In this document: positions 45,301 to 55,913 of the stretch, one piece after another | Numbering within the stretch: the first letter of the stretch is position 1 | Layout of the letters: every line of letters starts with the position of its first letter | Assembly (NCBI GenBank): GCA_018398575.1 | Contig: JAGTXZ010000008.1 | Coordinates: forward strand, 868,001-932,000 | From: Ampelomyces quisqualis | Lineage: Eukaryota; Ascomycota; Dothideomycetes; Pleosporales; Phaeosphaeriaceae | Length of the DNA stretch: 64,000 bases | Direction: 5' to 3' | Position numbers and translations under genes: made by a program | The notes under the pieces: model-generated | Databases searched by the model: none | Told to the model about the DNA's origin: nothing | Seen by the model: only the letters and a program-made list of their open reading frames with translations

Positions 45301-46947
45301 TAAGCCGAGTTCTGTATTGATTCCATCCGGAAGACTTTCGATGATGGGATCCAGTAAAGCAAACTTGATTGCGCTCTCAATTTCTTCGAGACTCACCGTT
45401 CCACCTGGTCGACCAAGGGCTATGTTCTCCCGGATATTGTCGTTGAACAACACGCTGTGCTGCTCGACAACTGTGACATTTTGTCGAAGCCATTGGACAT
45501 CTATCTTCTCGAGAACGACATTGTCGAGTAGGATCTGTCCGGAAATAGGCTGATAGAACCGTGCAAGAAGCTGACCTAAGGTGCTCTTGCCCGATCCACT
45601 CTTCCCAAGAACAAAAGTTGTTTCTCCAGCGGGAAAGAACAACGAAATGTTTCGAATCGCAATCTCCTCTGGTCGTGTTGGATAAGAAAACGTGACCTGT
45701 GAGGTTAGCATAGTGCCACTCTTTGTTGGAGTGAGTAGTATCTTACTTGTCTGAACTCGATATCGCCGGAGCATCGCTTGGGCTTCCAGTCACCATCCAA
45801 TTCATGTCGTTGATCGCTCGATGATATCTGATCCATCAGGAGGCGAAGATGAGCGCCGGCCAGTTTTCCCTTTTGCAGTACAATGAATTGTGGCAGGAAT
45901 CCTGTGATACCCTGTATCGCCATCAAGGCGGCCCAAAATGTTGTGATGACCTGTCCGACATTTCTGTCTCCTGACTTGACAAGATGAGTCCCGTACCAGA
46001 AGCCTTGTACAAAGACACTCAGCGTGAAGAACTGCATCACACCAATCTGCAAGGAACGGAGATTGGCTACACGCATGTATATGCTAGCTGCCATGCCGGT
46101 GATCTTGGTGAACATATGCAGCTCGTAATGCTCTCCATTGAAGCACTTGACGGTCTCGATACTCTGTATCGCATTCGCAATGTACTTCAGAGCCGACTGC
46201 AATTTGACCGCTTGCTCATTTGCTCGTATAGATAGTCGACGCGCGATAAATGACTGGACGAGGTAGATTAAGGGTACAGTGCAAAGGATGACTAGGGTGA
46301 GGTTCCACGAGTAGAAGAAGGCGACTCCGAGTGCCCCTAAACCTTGAATGATGCACTGAGTACCTTCACCGAAAGGCGCTGACACAGCTAACTGCAGGTC
46401 GCGAATATGCCTATTGATGTAAGCTACAGGTTACCAGCTTTTTTCCATGGCGATGTGGGCCCACTCACATCTGAATGGCTGGCAGAAATGCAGCAATGCC
46501 AGTTTCGCGAGTATCGAACCAGGCCATATCCTTTCTTATCAACGCATCGAAGATTCTATTACGGGCACTTCTTGCTTGCAGCTCTCCGAAAGTGAGGAAA
46601 AAGAAGAAATAGAAGCTATTGGCCATCCAGTTGAGTAAGGCAATACCGAAGAGAATGAGGCAGTTTCTCGTGACGCTATCGCGAAGCGCACTGCTGCTGA
46701 TCTTCCCTATTCCATAGTCTGTGTAGTCGCGGAAAATAAGGCCGTATACAATAGCGAAGACGGGCAGGGTGGCTGCAGCAATGGAGGCACTGAACATGGC
46801 ACCCGAGAGAAGCGGCAGATGTTTCTTCGTGGTGAACCCGAACAGCGCTTTCCATCCCACTTGTAGAACATACTTGCGTTCTTCGTCTGTTTGGGCGCTG
46901 ATTTTCTCATTCTCTTCGGTAGTGTCTGGGGCCGCTGGAGGAGCCAT
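42382..46947 (-). CDS. STE6-like ABC transporter (full transporter, ABCB type)
   Basis: Join complement(46469..46947, 45747..46410, 42382..45696), 1485 aa. Order TMD1-NBD1-TMD2-NBD2. Close in type to the a-factor pheromone exporter Ste6 and its fungal relatives, though a drug-efflux role is possible. NBD1 has Walker A GKSGSGKST (412-420), signature LSGGQ (518-522) and Walker B VLILDESTSALD; the H-loop is ITHDIS. A Ser-rich linker of about 200 residues (DNRDEMDEMISLYDEG ... SSRPSSQRKRLSGV) precedes TMD2. NBD2 has GSSGSGKST, LSGGQ and ILVLDEATSALD, with about 60 extra residues (two SPxSPRS-like repeats) inserted before the H-loop ITHAREM. NBD1 has Ser after the catalytic Glu (DES) as in Ste6. 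Introns of 58 and 50 nt. The start at 46947 (MAPPAAPD) is preceded in frame only by a GTG. Confidence 0.9.
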
Positions 46948-47545
46948 GTTAGCGCGGTTGTGCACGGCGGTGTAGAGTTTGGTAGGATTGAATTAGAGAA
47001 GTGCTGGACATGCTGTAGATGCAAGTAGAGTAAAAGCGAAGGGACTTTCCAAAGCAGTTTAGCTCACATCTACTTTGAGGGTGTCGCGCTGTTCGGGAAG
47101 GACTGTGTGCATTAGTTACTTTGTCTGCCCTTAGCATTGTTCTCAAGAGGCGAAGTCGACTTCCGGTCAGCGCCTGCCCTTCGCCTAAATACGACAGAAA
47201 TCTCACACCAGCTGGGAACCAAAAAATTGCACAGGAGAGATGATCGGCTATAATTTGTGAGATGGCCGTTTCAGTCTATACCATCGATATCGTTATTCAG
47301 GGCGGCCCTATATGGCCTGGACGCAGCACTCTGCTTCTGCAACTGCTTCCTGTCGGTAATGTCGATGTCTTGCGATAATTCCAGCGTTTCAAGACGACGT
47401 TTTGTTTTGCGGCAAACGAACAAACTTGGGCGCAGGCAATTCTCCTCGCAGCGATGTTGTGATTCAGGTAGTGGCAGTGCATGTCGCATATACCTGTCGA
47501 CAACTTGTCACGGCATCATATGGGGTCTTGGGAAGCCTAGCAGCT
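46948..47545. other. Intergenic region, no gene seen
   Basis: 598 bp holding the promoter of the ABC transporter (minus strand) and the 3' UTR of PBDC1. No additional gene recognised. Confidence 0.5.
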
Positions 47546-48165
47546 CTACCTGCTTCCTGATTGAGCCTTCTCGTGTATCCAGTCATTGAGGCCCTCGCGG
47601 TTGCTGCTGCGGTTAGTTGTGCATGCCCACCACCCGCGCGCAGCGACTTACCGGACGATTTCAATAGCATAGAACTGCATGCGCACAGCAAAGATTGTCT
47701 CGTTCTCGCCGTACTCGAATTTAGGGTTTGTGCGGATGACAGTGCCGTAGTTGTAGTCGTCCACCTTCTTCTCGTAGGCCATGATGAACTTGCGCCAGTG
47801 CTCCTTCCCGTCCTTGCTCTTCATCTCCTCCTCGTCGATTGTGGCCGTTGGGTCGAAATCGGGGAACTCCTGCTTGAAGTGCTCGTAGATCTCATCGTCG
47901 TACTTGGTGAGGCGCAACTTGGAGCCGGGCACCTTCTCGAGGATCTTCCAGTATGTCTCGATGTGTTGCACGACTGCGCACTTACGTCAGCGGGGAAGGA
48001 GCGCAGAAGGTGGCGAGCGCTACCCTTTACAGCGAACGCCTGCTCGATCTATGTCGTCGTCAGCTGTGATTCGGGCGCACAGCAAGTGGGATTTGCGACG
48101 CGCCTCACCTGCTCAGAATTATCCGTGTCTTCAGCGTTGAGGCCCGCTGGTGCGCTAAGAGACAT
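47546..48165 (-). CDS. PBDC1 family protein (yeast YPL225W orthologue)
   Basis: Join complement(48109..48165, 48024..48048, 47652..47973, 47546..47603), 153 aa. Small conserved eukaryotic protein; the yeast member acts as a dedicated chaperone for translation elongation factor eEF1A during synthesis. Family landmarks in order: IEQAFAVK, VVQHIETYWKILEKVPGSKLRLTKYDDEIY (quoted in part), FPDFDP, GKEHWRKFIMAYEKKVDDYNYGTVIRTN and the closing NREGLNDWIHEKAQSGSR; the NREGLN box is typical. Exon 2 is only 25 nt. Introns of 60, 50 and 48 nt. The last acceptor is a tandem CAGCAG (NAGNAG), so a Ser may or may not be added before N. It shares a 215 bp promoter with the divergent WDR6-type gene. Confidence 0.9.
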
Positions 48166-48380
48166 TTTGTGTGAAGACAGAGGTTGGATGTATGAGGAGG
48201 CTTGAGATAGGGAGCTGGTACAAGGAGATACAATGAGCAGGCGCTATGTATCCGAGTAAGTGCAGTGTCTAAATTTCTCGAGCGTCGAGCTTCATCGTAG
48301 GTGGTAGGCCGACCCCACCAGAGGGCCTGCCCACTGAAAGCCACAAGGTGGGGCTGAGCCAACCTCAGCATTCAACCAAA
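48166..48380. promoter_or_regulatory. Bidirectional promoter of PBDC1 and WDR6-type genes
   Basis: 215 bp between divergent start codons of two genes with translation-related roles (eEF1A chaperone and tRNA methylation partner). I cannot identify specific transcription factor sites. Confidence 0.55.
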
Positions 48381-51300
48381 ATGTCCCCAGCCCTCCATGT
48401 AAGCATCACAAACACGAGTGCAAGCCGCGACTAAGTCCCCCAGCATGAATGTCCTCGTCTACCAGTGACGGCATTAGCCTCGTGTGGCCCATTGCTTGTC
48501 GCCGCCGAAGGGCCATTTCTGCGATTTTATCACGCCAAAAGTTTGCAACATATCGCATCGGAGCGCGTTTTCGACGCCCAGGCGGTACATGGTATATCAG
48601 TCTACTCGGAAAACTCGAATGATGTGATCAAGCTGGTGGTCTGGGGCGGACCACTTGTCCGAGCTCTAGAAATCAGTTTTCCCTCAAGTGGTCACGACAG
48701 AGTACACCTTGGCACCAGCATTCGCCTGTCTGGGGTTACGAAAGCATCAGACTGGATCCTTGACCTAGATTCACGTTTCAGCAGCCTGGAAAGTGAAGCC
48801 GGATATCAGCGAGGCATATGCGTGGCCGTTACGGCTCATAATGCCCTGCTCCAAGTATCCATAGACCGCAAGGACTTGAGGAACGATGTCGAGAGGTATG
48901 CTGCACCATCTTTTGGATTGCCCAGCTTTCGACTGAAAGATGTGGCTAACCCTTTCACATAGCAACTTTACACTATCAATCAGAGAACTGACTTCGAGTT
49001 CTCGTTCGATTCTGTACTCGGCTCATGTGTTTTACGAGTCCGAAAATTGTGTATTGGTGGCTGCAGGAACAGCCTTCGGAGAGATCATGTACTGGTCATG
49101 GAACCACGATCCAGTACTCGGATCAACTTCTCGTGTCCACCGAGTTTTCCTAGGTCACGAGGGCTCCATCTTTGGAGTCCGCATCTCAAAGGAACTACCT
49201 GTAGGTCGTTGTCAAAGCCTGAAGCGTATCATAGCAAGCTGCAGCGATGATCGCACTGTTCGTATATGGGATGTATCAGATGTCAATGTTGGATCTCCTC
49301 CTACGCCCGCTATAGACGATGCTACGGACGCTGACAGAACGCATCATACCGGTTTCAGCAACGCAGCTTTCGATCCGACCATGGTGTCGAGCGCACAGTG
49401 CCTTGCCATTGGATGGGGCCATGCTTCACGTGTATGGAAAGTGCAATTCCTCGAGTCGACGCTGTGCGAAGGAGCCCTCCTCCTTGTTTCTGCTGGAGAG
49501 GACGCGTCATCAAGGACATGGAAGCTGACTCTCGACACACGAGAAGAAACAAAACTGCCATACCAGCTGCTTGAACAAGATTCTGCTGCACATCACAGCG
49601 GTAAGAATATCTGGTCGAACACCATATACGGTGAAGCTGGTGGTCGTCAGCAGATTGCTTGCGGTGCTGCCGATGCCAAAATTACCACTTCTCCTCTTGT
49701 TCATGTCTCCCACCGAGAACGAGACCACAGAGCCCAGGAGTACACAGTTCTTGAAATTCTGGCTCTAGCGAATAGGCCTGGCCCGCAGTCTGTCTTAGAC
49801 TCTTCAGAAACTACACAAAGATCCTCAAAGCAGGCCGAGTTCTTTAGAAGCTACTGCTTCCTGGATCACGAGTCATTCTTGCTTACCACGAATTCTGGTA
49901 ATATCCTTGTTGGCTCATTAAAGTCTTCTGACGAGTCAGTCGGTCTCAACGAGGTTGCGTTCATCGATCAACCACAAGATCTCAGGGGTTATTCTATCAG
50001 CATCGGTACTGTGGTGGCCAAGGTCGCATTCATTGCAGGCTCCTCCGGCATCATACATGCTTTTTCCGCAACCCAGAAGTCCTTGTTCAAGCTTGGCTCT
50101 GTTACAGGGAAAATAGGAGGAATGTTTACCGCAAGTACAACCGAAATGGATGGGCGTAAAGTCGTGGCACTACTTGTCATACTGGTAGGACAGAAAGATG
50201 CCAAACTTCTGTATGTGGACACAACCTCGAGCTCTGTCCCTTGCGTAGTCCGCACTGTCATTGTACCCATCTCAGAAAATTTGGCTGGCTCCATGGTGAC
50301 CGGTATGTCACTTATCGCCACTTCTACCACAAGCTTTCTGCATGTTGGCTTCCGAAGTGGATCGATTGCAATGTACAGCGTTTCCAATAACGTATCAGAC
50401 GTGGAGAGTCGTGCTACTTTGGTTAGGGTGCTGGAGAAAGTTCACGGAGATGAAACGGTAACTGCGTTGCAGTGGGCAGAATCGTCCACTGAGGATTTCG
50501 CTGGTCATCTCATGTCTGTGGGTAGAGATGGTCGCCTGGCTATTCACTACGTGGACCTGGAAACGAACTTGGTGGAGCTTGTCCACAACTTGACACTACC
50601 CATTGGACCAAGCATCGAAGGCATGTATTTGCATCAGGGCCAGCTTCTCGTCCACGGATTCTCCAGTAAACGATGGGTTCTTTACAATGCCTCGAGTGAG
50701 GAGGAGATTATGAGCGTTGAAACTGGCGGCGCGCACAGAAGTTGGGCCTACCAGCCCTCCCAGAACCTTGATGGTGGTGGAACACTAGTGTGGACGAGAG
50801 CTTCTAGCATGCACATTTGTGGTCAGAAGGGTCCAAATCATGGTGTCATCCGACCGGGCGGGCACGGCCGTGAGATCAAGGCCGTAGCGGTAACGGACGG
50901 ACCCAATGGGAAACTCATCGCCACTGGCGCAGAGGACACAGATATCAAGATATCCGAGTATGTGTGCGGCGAAATTCTCTGCCGACGAACTTTGAGGCGA
51001 CATACCACTGGTGTCCAGCATCTACAATGGTCTGACGATGGCGAATATCTCTTCAGCAGTGGTGGATGCGAGGAGTTTTACATGTGGAGGATACGACCGC
51101 TGCCCTCAGCCATGGGCATAGGCGTGGTTTGCTGTCTCACTTATCTTCCGGAAAGCGAGCATGCCGACCTGCGAATCATGTCCTTTGACGTACAACAGCA
51201 CGATAGCGGATTCGACATTGCCCTTGTCTTCTCAGACTCCAGTATCAAGGTACGTGTTTTGCATTTTCTGCAGCATGCCTTCTCTAACATGCAATTTCAG

Positions 51301-52008
51301 CTCTACAGATATACACCCGCGGCTGGTGTGAAGTGGCAGCCACTCGCAAAAGGACTGTACTTCACATCGTGCCTGACACAGTGCTTATTCCTTGCACCGG
51401 AAACGGTTTGGACAGCAGGAACTGATGGACATGCCGTTGTCTGGCCCCTGTCCTCTGATGTACTTGGACGCCCCTCGGATTCGACGAGCTCCCACTTCAC
51501 AATGGAATGGCAAGGTCCTGTTCGAATCCATCAAAGCTCGTCGAAGGCGATGGCCACGCTCTCTCTGGACACGGCGACACGACTTGTGGTGTCTGGCGGC
51601 GACGACGGCAGCCTAGCAATTCTGCTGGCCAGGCATACATGGTCACCGATCTCTTCGGATGGTGTGTACGCGGCGGCGCCGGTACTTGTAAACAGCTGTC
51701 ATGCGTCGGCCATTACAGCATGCGTTATCTTAAGGCACAACGAGCGGATACTCATCATGACTTCTGGGAATGATCAATGGATACGACTATGGGAGGTGGA
51801 CATAAGCAGTGGTGGGGAGGACACTTTGACTTCTGGAACAACCAGGCATGGCAAGCGATCAGTACATGTTGAGCGGGTGGGCAAGATGCAGACCAACGTG
51901 GCGGATGTATCAAGCATAGCTGTCCTGGAGGCGGAAGAGGCAGGAATCGATGCAAGAGTGCTGATATGCGGGGTTGGCATGGAAGTTGTCAGAGTAGAGT
52001 GGGGCTAA
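48381..52008 (+). CDS. WD40 protein, WDR6/Trm734 (Rtt10) family
   Basis: Join 48381..48398, 48444..48895, 48963..51249 and 51301..52008, 1154 aa. Trm734 pairs with methyltransferase Trm7 to place 2'-O-methyl on tRNA anticodon-loop position 34. The N-terminus HECPRLPVTALASCGPLLVAAEGPFLRFY (quoted in part) is the family opening. WD repeats are seen throughout, e.g. FLGHEGSIFGVRIS followed by IIASCSDDRTVRIWDV, ALLLVSAGEDASSRTWKL, LIATGAEDTDIKISEY, TTGVQHLQWSDDGEYLFSSGGCEEFYMWRI and a last ILIMTSGNDQWIRLWEVD. Three beta-propeller-sized blocks fit the length. The first exon codes six residues (MSPALH). Introns of 45, 67 and 51 nt; the last is a stop-free multiple of three, excised here on consensus signals (gtacgt...tttcag). 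Confidence 0.9.
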
Positions 52009-52220
52009 GTCAATCAACAATGTGAAGTTTGGAAGGACAGCAGTCAAGCCGGTGTTGAATGATTCGTCGTGGGGTTGGGACACTAGTCCAATTCAGGCGG
52101 CTGTTGTCATGGAGATGGGTGCTTTGACAACAACGACCACTGTCCCCAGCCCATCGTCCACACCCCACCCGAGACAACTCGACACACACCCCACCCAGCG
52201 AACATCGAACAACACACACA
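52009..52220. promoter_or_regulatory. Promoter region of the BRCT repeat protein
   Basis: 212 bp between the stop of the WDR6-type gene and the next ATG in the same direction; the leader just before the ATG is rich in CACACA. Too short for another gene. Confidence 0.5.
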
Positions 52221-55200
52221 ATGGTCGCTACTCGTCGCGGTGCGCAGAAAGCCCCAGAGGCCGCGCCTGCTCCTGCAAACACGCTGAGCGCGCCTCCCAA
52301 GCGCGGCGGCAGGAAGAAGGCAGTCGTCGAGGAAGCAGCTGCCAAACCCGCGCCTGCCACGATCAAAGCCACCAGGACCACCGCCAAAGCCACCGGGACC
52401 GCCGCCAAAGCCACCGGGACCGCCGCCAAAGCCACCGGGACCGCCGCCAAAGCCACCAAGACCACTGCCACCAAGCGCAAGGCGCAGGCTGAGCCCGAGG
52501 ATGCCGACATGCCTCCCGCAAAGAAGCCCGCCGCCAACACCAAGGCAACACGCGCCGCCAAAGTCGAGATGAAAGCAGAGCCCGCGCCCGCTGCACCAAA
52601 GCGTGCGACGCGTGGCAAGAAGGCCGCAGAGCCTGAGCCTGAAGTCGTCCAAGAGGCTGCTGTTGTGGACGAGGCGCCCAAGCCCCGAGCCACTCGTGGT
52701 CGCAAAGCGTCTGTCAAGATGGCCGTCGCGCCACACGTCGAAGCACCCGTGGCTGTCGAGGAGCCCCAGGTCCAAGAGCCCCCCAAGCCAGCAACGCGCG
52801 GCCGCAGAGTGCCAGCTAAGAAGACGGCCGCCACCAAGGCTGCAAAGGCGCCTGTCGTCAAAGAGACCATCGCTGTCGAGGCCGCCAAGCCATCGTTACC
52901 GCCTCCCGTCGCTGCCAGCCGGCCAACTCGCCGTCGTGCTGCCGCCGCCGCTGCTCCTCAGGAATCTCCGCTCAAGGCGCCCGCTCGCAAGCCTACTAAC
53001 AAGGCTGCTGCTGTTGCGAAACCTGATCTCGCACCCGTTGAGGAGCTTGCGCCTGTCCAAGAGTCTGCACCAGTCGAGGAGCCTTTCTCGCACTTCCCTG
53101 GCTACCCCACCACACCCGCACATGTCCTCGCGCCTCTCTCCTCAAAGGATGCTTTGGCGGCACTGCCAAACTACCCCACCACACCAGCACACATTGCTGC
53201 CCCCATGGCCATCAAGGCCGCATTGACTGAGATGCCTGGATACCCTACCACACCCGCACACATTGCTGCCCCTATGGCCACCAAGGTCGCCTTGGCTGAA
53301 ATGCCTGGCTACCCTACCACACCCGCACACATCACGGCTCCTATCCCGTCTATGTCTGTAGAGGACGAGGAGGTCGAGAAGGATTTGCCTGACTATGTCA
53401 ACACTCATGTACATGTCGATGCCATGAGCACCAGCGAGAACGTCGTGGAGGCGATTCATGCCAATTCTACCACTCCCTCACACATCCGAGCACCAGAGAC
53501 CACAGAGGATGCTCATAATGAGCCGAGCGGCACTCTCAACACGCCAGAGCACATTCAGCCGCCGTTCAGCGCAAGGAAGACGCCATTGAGTGGAAAGAAG
53601 ACGCCATCGAGTGTAAAGAAGACGCCATCGAGTGGAAAGAAGACGCCATCGAGTGTAAAGAAGACGCCATCGAGTGTAAAGAAGACGCCGATGAGTTCAC
53701 GCAAGGCGCTCGCTGAGCTACCTATTGACTATGTGAAGACACCAGCACACGCGGCCGTTGCCGTTGCCACTCCCAGCACCATCGGTCTCAGCAAGCTACC
53801 AGCCGACTGCTTTGCGACACCCGCGCATGTCTCGTCACCCGTCATTGCTGAAGAGGGTGCGATCGAGTTCGATGAGGGTTCTCACACTCCACAACAACTC
53901 ATCTGGGGTGTTACCAACCAAGAGGCCTTTGAAGAGCTTCCCGCATACCCCAAGACACCATCACACATTGCCGCACCTGTCAGCAGCAAGTTACCGGCCG
54001 AATGCTTTGCAACACCCGCGCATGTCTCGTCACCCGTTATTGCTGAAGAGGGTGCGATCGAGTTCGATGAGGGCTCTCACACTCCACAACAATTGATCTG
54101 GGGTGTCACCAACCAAGAGGCCTTTGACGAGCTTCCCGCATACCCCAAGACACCGTCACACATCGCCGCACCTGTCAGCAACAAAGATGCTCTAGCTGAG
54201 CTTCCCAGCTACCCAGCCACACCAGCTATGGCCCTCGAATTTGCGATTCAAGAAGAGATCACTGCATCTGTCAAGAAACAGACCCCTTCACCGCTCCACT
54301 TCACTATCAGCAAGGGTGTATCACCTACTTCTCTGGATGCGACTCAGATCACTGAGACCAGCGAGCACAGCCTCTTCGACCCGATGGACATCGATGATGA
54401 GCTTCCCGTCACCGAGACCGCCGTTGCACAGCCCATGCCCAAGCTCCAGCTCGCACCCGTCCAGCTGAGCGCTAGCCGTCCTGTCCTTGAAATGGTATCA
54501 CCTAAGAAGTCGGCTTTACGTTCTCCACAAAAGTTCGAGGCCAAGACGCCCAAGAAGGCTGTTACCTGGGATGACAAGGAAGAGAGCGAGCTGTTCATGT
54601 ACGATGGCCCACTCCAGGGTCTGACCTTCTTCGTCGACATCACCTCGCATGGAAAGCCACACAATTATGTCTTCGCTTCTCTGCTTGAAGACTTGGGTGC
54701 AAAAACGGTCCAGGAGTGGCAGACTGGAATCAGCCATGTTCTCTTCAAGGACGGCAGTCTTCAGACGCTCGAAAAGGTCATCGCTAGTAAAGGAGCTGTC
54801 AAGTGCGTCAATCTCGGCTGGGCCAGCGCGTGCGAGGAGCAGAAGAAACGCGTAGATGAGGGTCCTTATCTTGTCGATCTCTCTGTCGCAATGCCTTCCT
54901 CTCCCCTGCCAACGACCGCTATGAACGCTTTCACGCCCGCCCGTACGCCGTCCAAGTATGCGCTACCTCCTTCTTCACAATGCAAGGACATTCCTAGTAC
55001 ACCCACTAGCTCCGAATTCGATCATTCCATTAGCATCGACGACGATGACGATGACAAGGAGAACTCTGATGTCGGTCTCTTCTTCAAGGGTGTGATGGGT
55101 GTCAAGAACAATGGACCGCGTACTTGCCCGTCCAAGAAGCCAATGCTTTTTAGCAGGTCGGCCATGAAGACCCCATCGAAGCTCAACTTCCTCACGAACT

Positions 55201-55301
55201 CGCCTGTCAAGCCGTTCTCTACTGGCAAGAAGCGGACTCTTGAGTCGTCTTCTCTTGGCTTGTCCTTGTCGGCACCGCCAAAGAGGCTTCGTCTACTCTA
55301 G
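52221..55301 (+). CDS. BRCT-domain protein with S/T-P repeat arrays and a KEN box
   Basis: Intronless, 1026 aa. I know no named orthologue. Residues 1-290 are Ala/Lys/Pro rich and basic, with repeated TRGRK/TRGKK AT-hook-like blocks and a 7-residue AKATGTA repeat (about 54-76). About 292-670 is an array of some 13 degenerate modules centred on YPxTPxHIxAP, including a 65-residue unit duplicated nearly perfectly (524-588, 589-653). Residues 452-493 hold six KKTPSSV units, each an optimal-looking CDK or proline-directed kinase site. A single BRCT domain follows at about 797-885 (LQGLTFFVDI, NYVFASLLEDLGAK, VKCVNLGWASACEEQKKRV). KEN is at 946-948 beside an acidic patch, and the end carries SPKKS, TPSKL and basic PPKRLRLL. 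This suggests a nuclear, DNA-associated, cell-cycle-regulated protein, phosphorylated by CDK and destroyed by APC/C. Function is inference. Confidence 0.85.
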   Translation: MVATRRGAQKAPEAAPAPANTLSAPPKRGGRKKAVVEEAAAKPAPATIKATRTTAKATGTAAKATGTAAKATGTAAKATKTTATKRKAQAEPEDADMPPAKKPAANTKATRAAKVEMKAEPAPAAPKRATRGKKAAEPEPEVVQEAAVVDEAPKPRATRGRKASVKMAVAPHVEAPVAVEEPQVQEPPKPATRGRRVPAKKTAATKAAKAPVVKETIAVEAAKPSLPPPVAASRPTRRRAAAAAAPQESPLKAPARKPTNKAAAVAKPDLAPVEELAPVQESAPVEEPFSHFPGYPTTPAHVLAPLSSKDALAALPNYPTTPAHIAAPMAIKAALTEMPGYPTTPAHIAAPMATKVALAEMPGYPTTPAHITAPIPSMSVEDEEVEKDLPDYVNTHVHVDAMSTSENVVEAIHANSTTPSHIRAPETTEDAHNEPSGTLNTPEHIQPPFSARKTPLSGKKTPSSVKKTPSSGKKTPSSVKKTPSSVKKTPMSSRKALAELPIDYVKTPAHAAVAVATPSTIGLSKLPADCFATPAHVSSPVIAEEGAIEFDEGSHTPQQLIWGVTNQEAFEELPAYPKTPSHIAAPVSSKLPAECFATPAHVSSPVIAEEGAIEFDEGSHTPQQLIWGVTNQEAFDELPAYPKTPSHIAAPVSNKDALAELPSYPATPAMALEFAIQEEITASVKKQTPSPLHFTISKGVSPTSLDATQITETSEHSLFDPMDIDDELPVTETAVAQPMPKLQLAPVQLSASRPVLEMVSPKKSALRSPQKFEAKTPKKAVTWDDKEESELFMYDGPLQGLTFFVDITSHGKPHNYVFASLLEDLGAKTVQEWQTGISHVLFKDGSLQTLEKVIASKGAVKCVNLGWASACEEQKKRVDEGPYLVDLSVAMPSSPLPTTAMNAFTPARTPSKYALPPSSQCKDIPSTPTSSEFDHSISIDDDDDDKENSDVGLFFKGVMGVKNNGPRTCPSKKPMLFSRSAMKTPSKLNFLTNSPVKPFSTGKKRTLESSSLGLSLSAPPKRLRLL
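52380..52463 (+). repeat. 21-bp tandem repeat (about 4 units) in the BRCT gene
   Basis: Unit GCCAAAGCCACCGGGACCGC plus C, coding AKATGTA; three units are nearly identical and a fourth (KATKTTA) is diverged. Confidence 0.9.
53575..53700 (+). repeat. 21-bp tandem repeat (6 units) coding KKTPSSV
   Basis: Six units around AAGAAGACGCCATCGAGTG, alternating GTAAAG and GGAAAG; the first (TPLSG) and last (TPMSS) are diverged. Confidence 0.92.
53790..54179 (+). repeat. Two near-identical 195-bp tandem units in the BRCT gene
   Basis: Units 53790-53984 and 53985-54179, each 65 codons in frame. The proteins differ at only about three residues (D/E, E/D, S/N), and many of the nucleotide differences are silent, so the duplication is recent. 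Confidence 0.93.
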
Positions 55302-55913
55302 ACGTTGCTTCAAACTACTTTGGATGGTGCGGCGTTCGGTGACTTGGTTCTGATGAATGATGTACAGATAAGCTGAATGCATTGGTGTGGTCGTTCGGAT
55401 ACTTTTACTTCTTCTTATCTCGCATCACCTATCTGCCATCCCCGCTCCTTCATCGAGGCTTGAGCGATCCCATTGCTTGGTAGCCTCCTTCACGGGACGG
55501 CTCCCTCTGGTTCGAACGCAACATTGCCAGGTGAACGGGGTGGGTCGAAGGTATTGGGGCTTGCGCTTTTCTGAGATTTCGCGTTAAAATTGCTTTGGCA
55601 TTCATGGAGTCACAAGGCTGGATACTATGGAAGGATCGGGTGGGATTGGATATGCTCGATGGCATGAGGCGTTCTTGGCCACTATTGCATGAACGGTGAC
55701 GAACACTGTTCTTTCCATGACTGTCACATAGCACACGAATCACGGATGACTACTTTATACTGTACTTGATTGATTTTGCGCATGTGAAGTGTTGTTGAGT
55801 GATGCTAGCATTGATACCAGCTTTCCAACATGTGCCGTCTTTCGCTCTGCTGCTTCTTACCCTAAAACCTCACAACCCCTTACCACAGTCCTTTTGATAC
55901 AAAGATACAAAAA
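55302..55913. other. Intergenic region, no gene seen
   Basis: 612 bp between two plus-strand genes: 3' UTR of the BRCT gene and promoter of the E2 gene. No motif recognised. Confidence 0.5.

Noticed and set aside
52010..52888. 292-codon minus-strand open frame opposite the BRCT gene
   Set aside because: Composition is an antisense image of Ala/Lys/Pro repeats (Leu/Val/Gly/Ala runs); no motif of its own, and the plus-strand gene explains the lack of stops.
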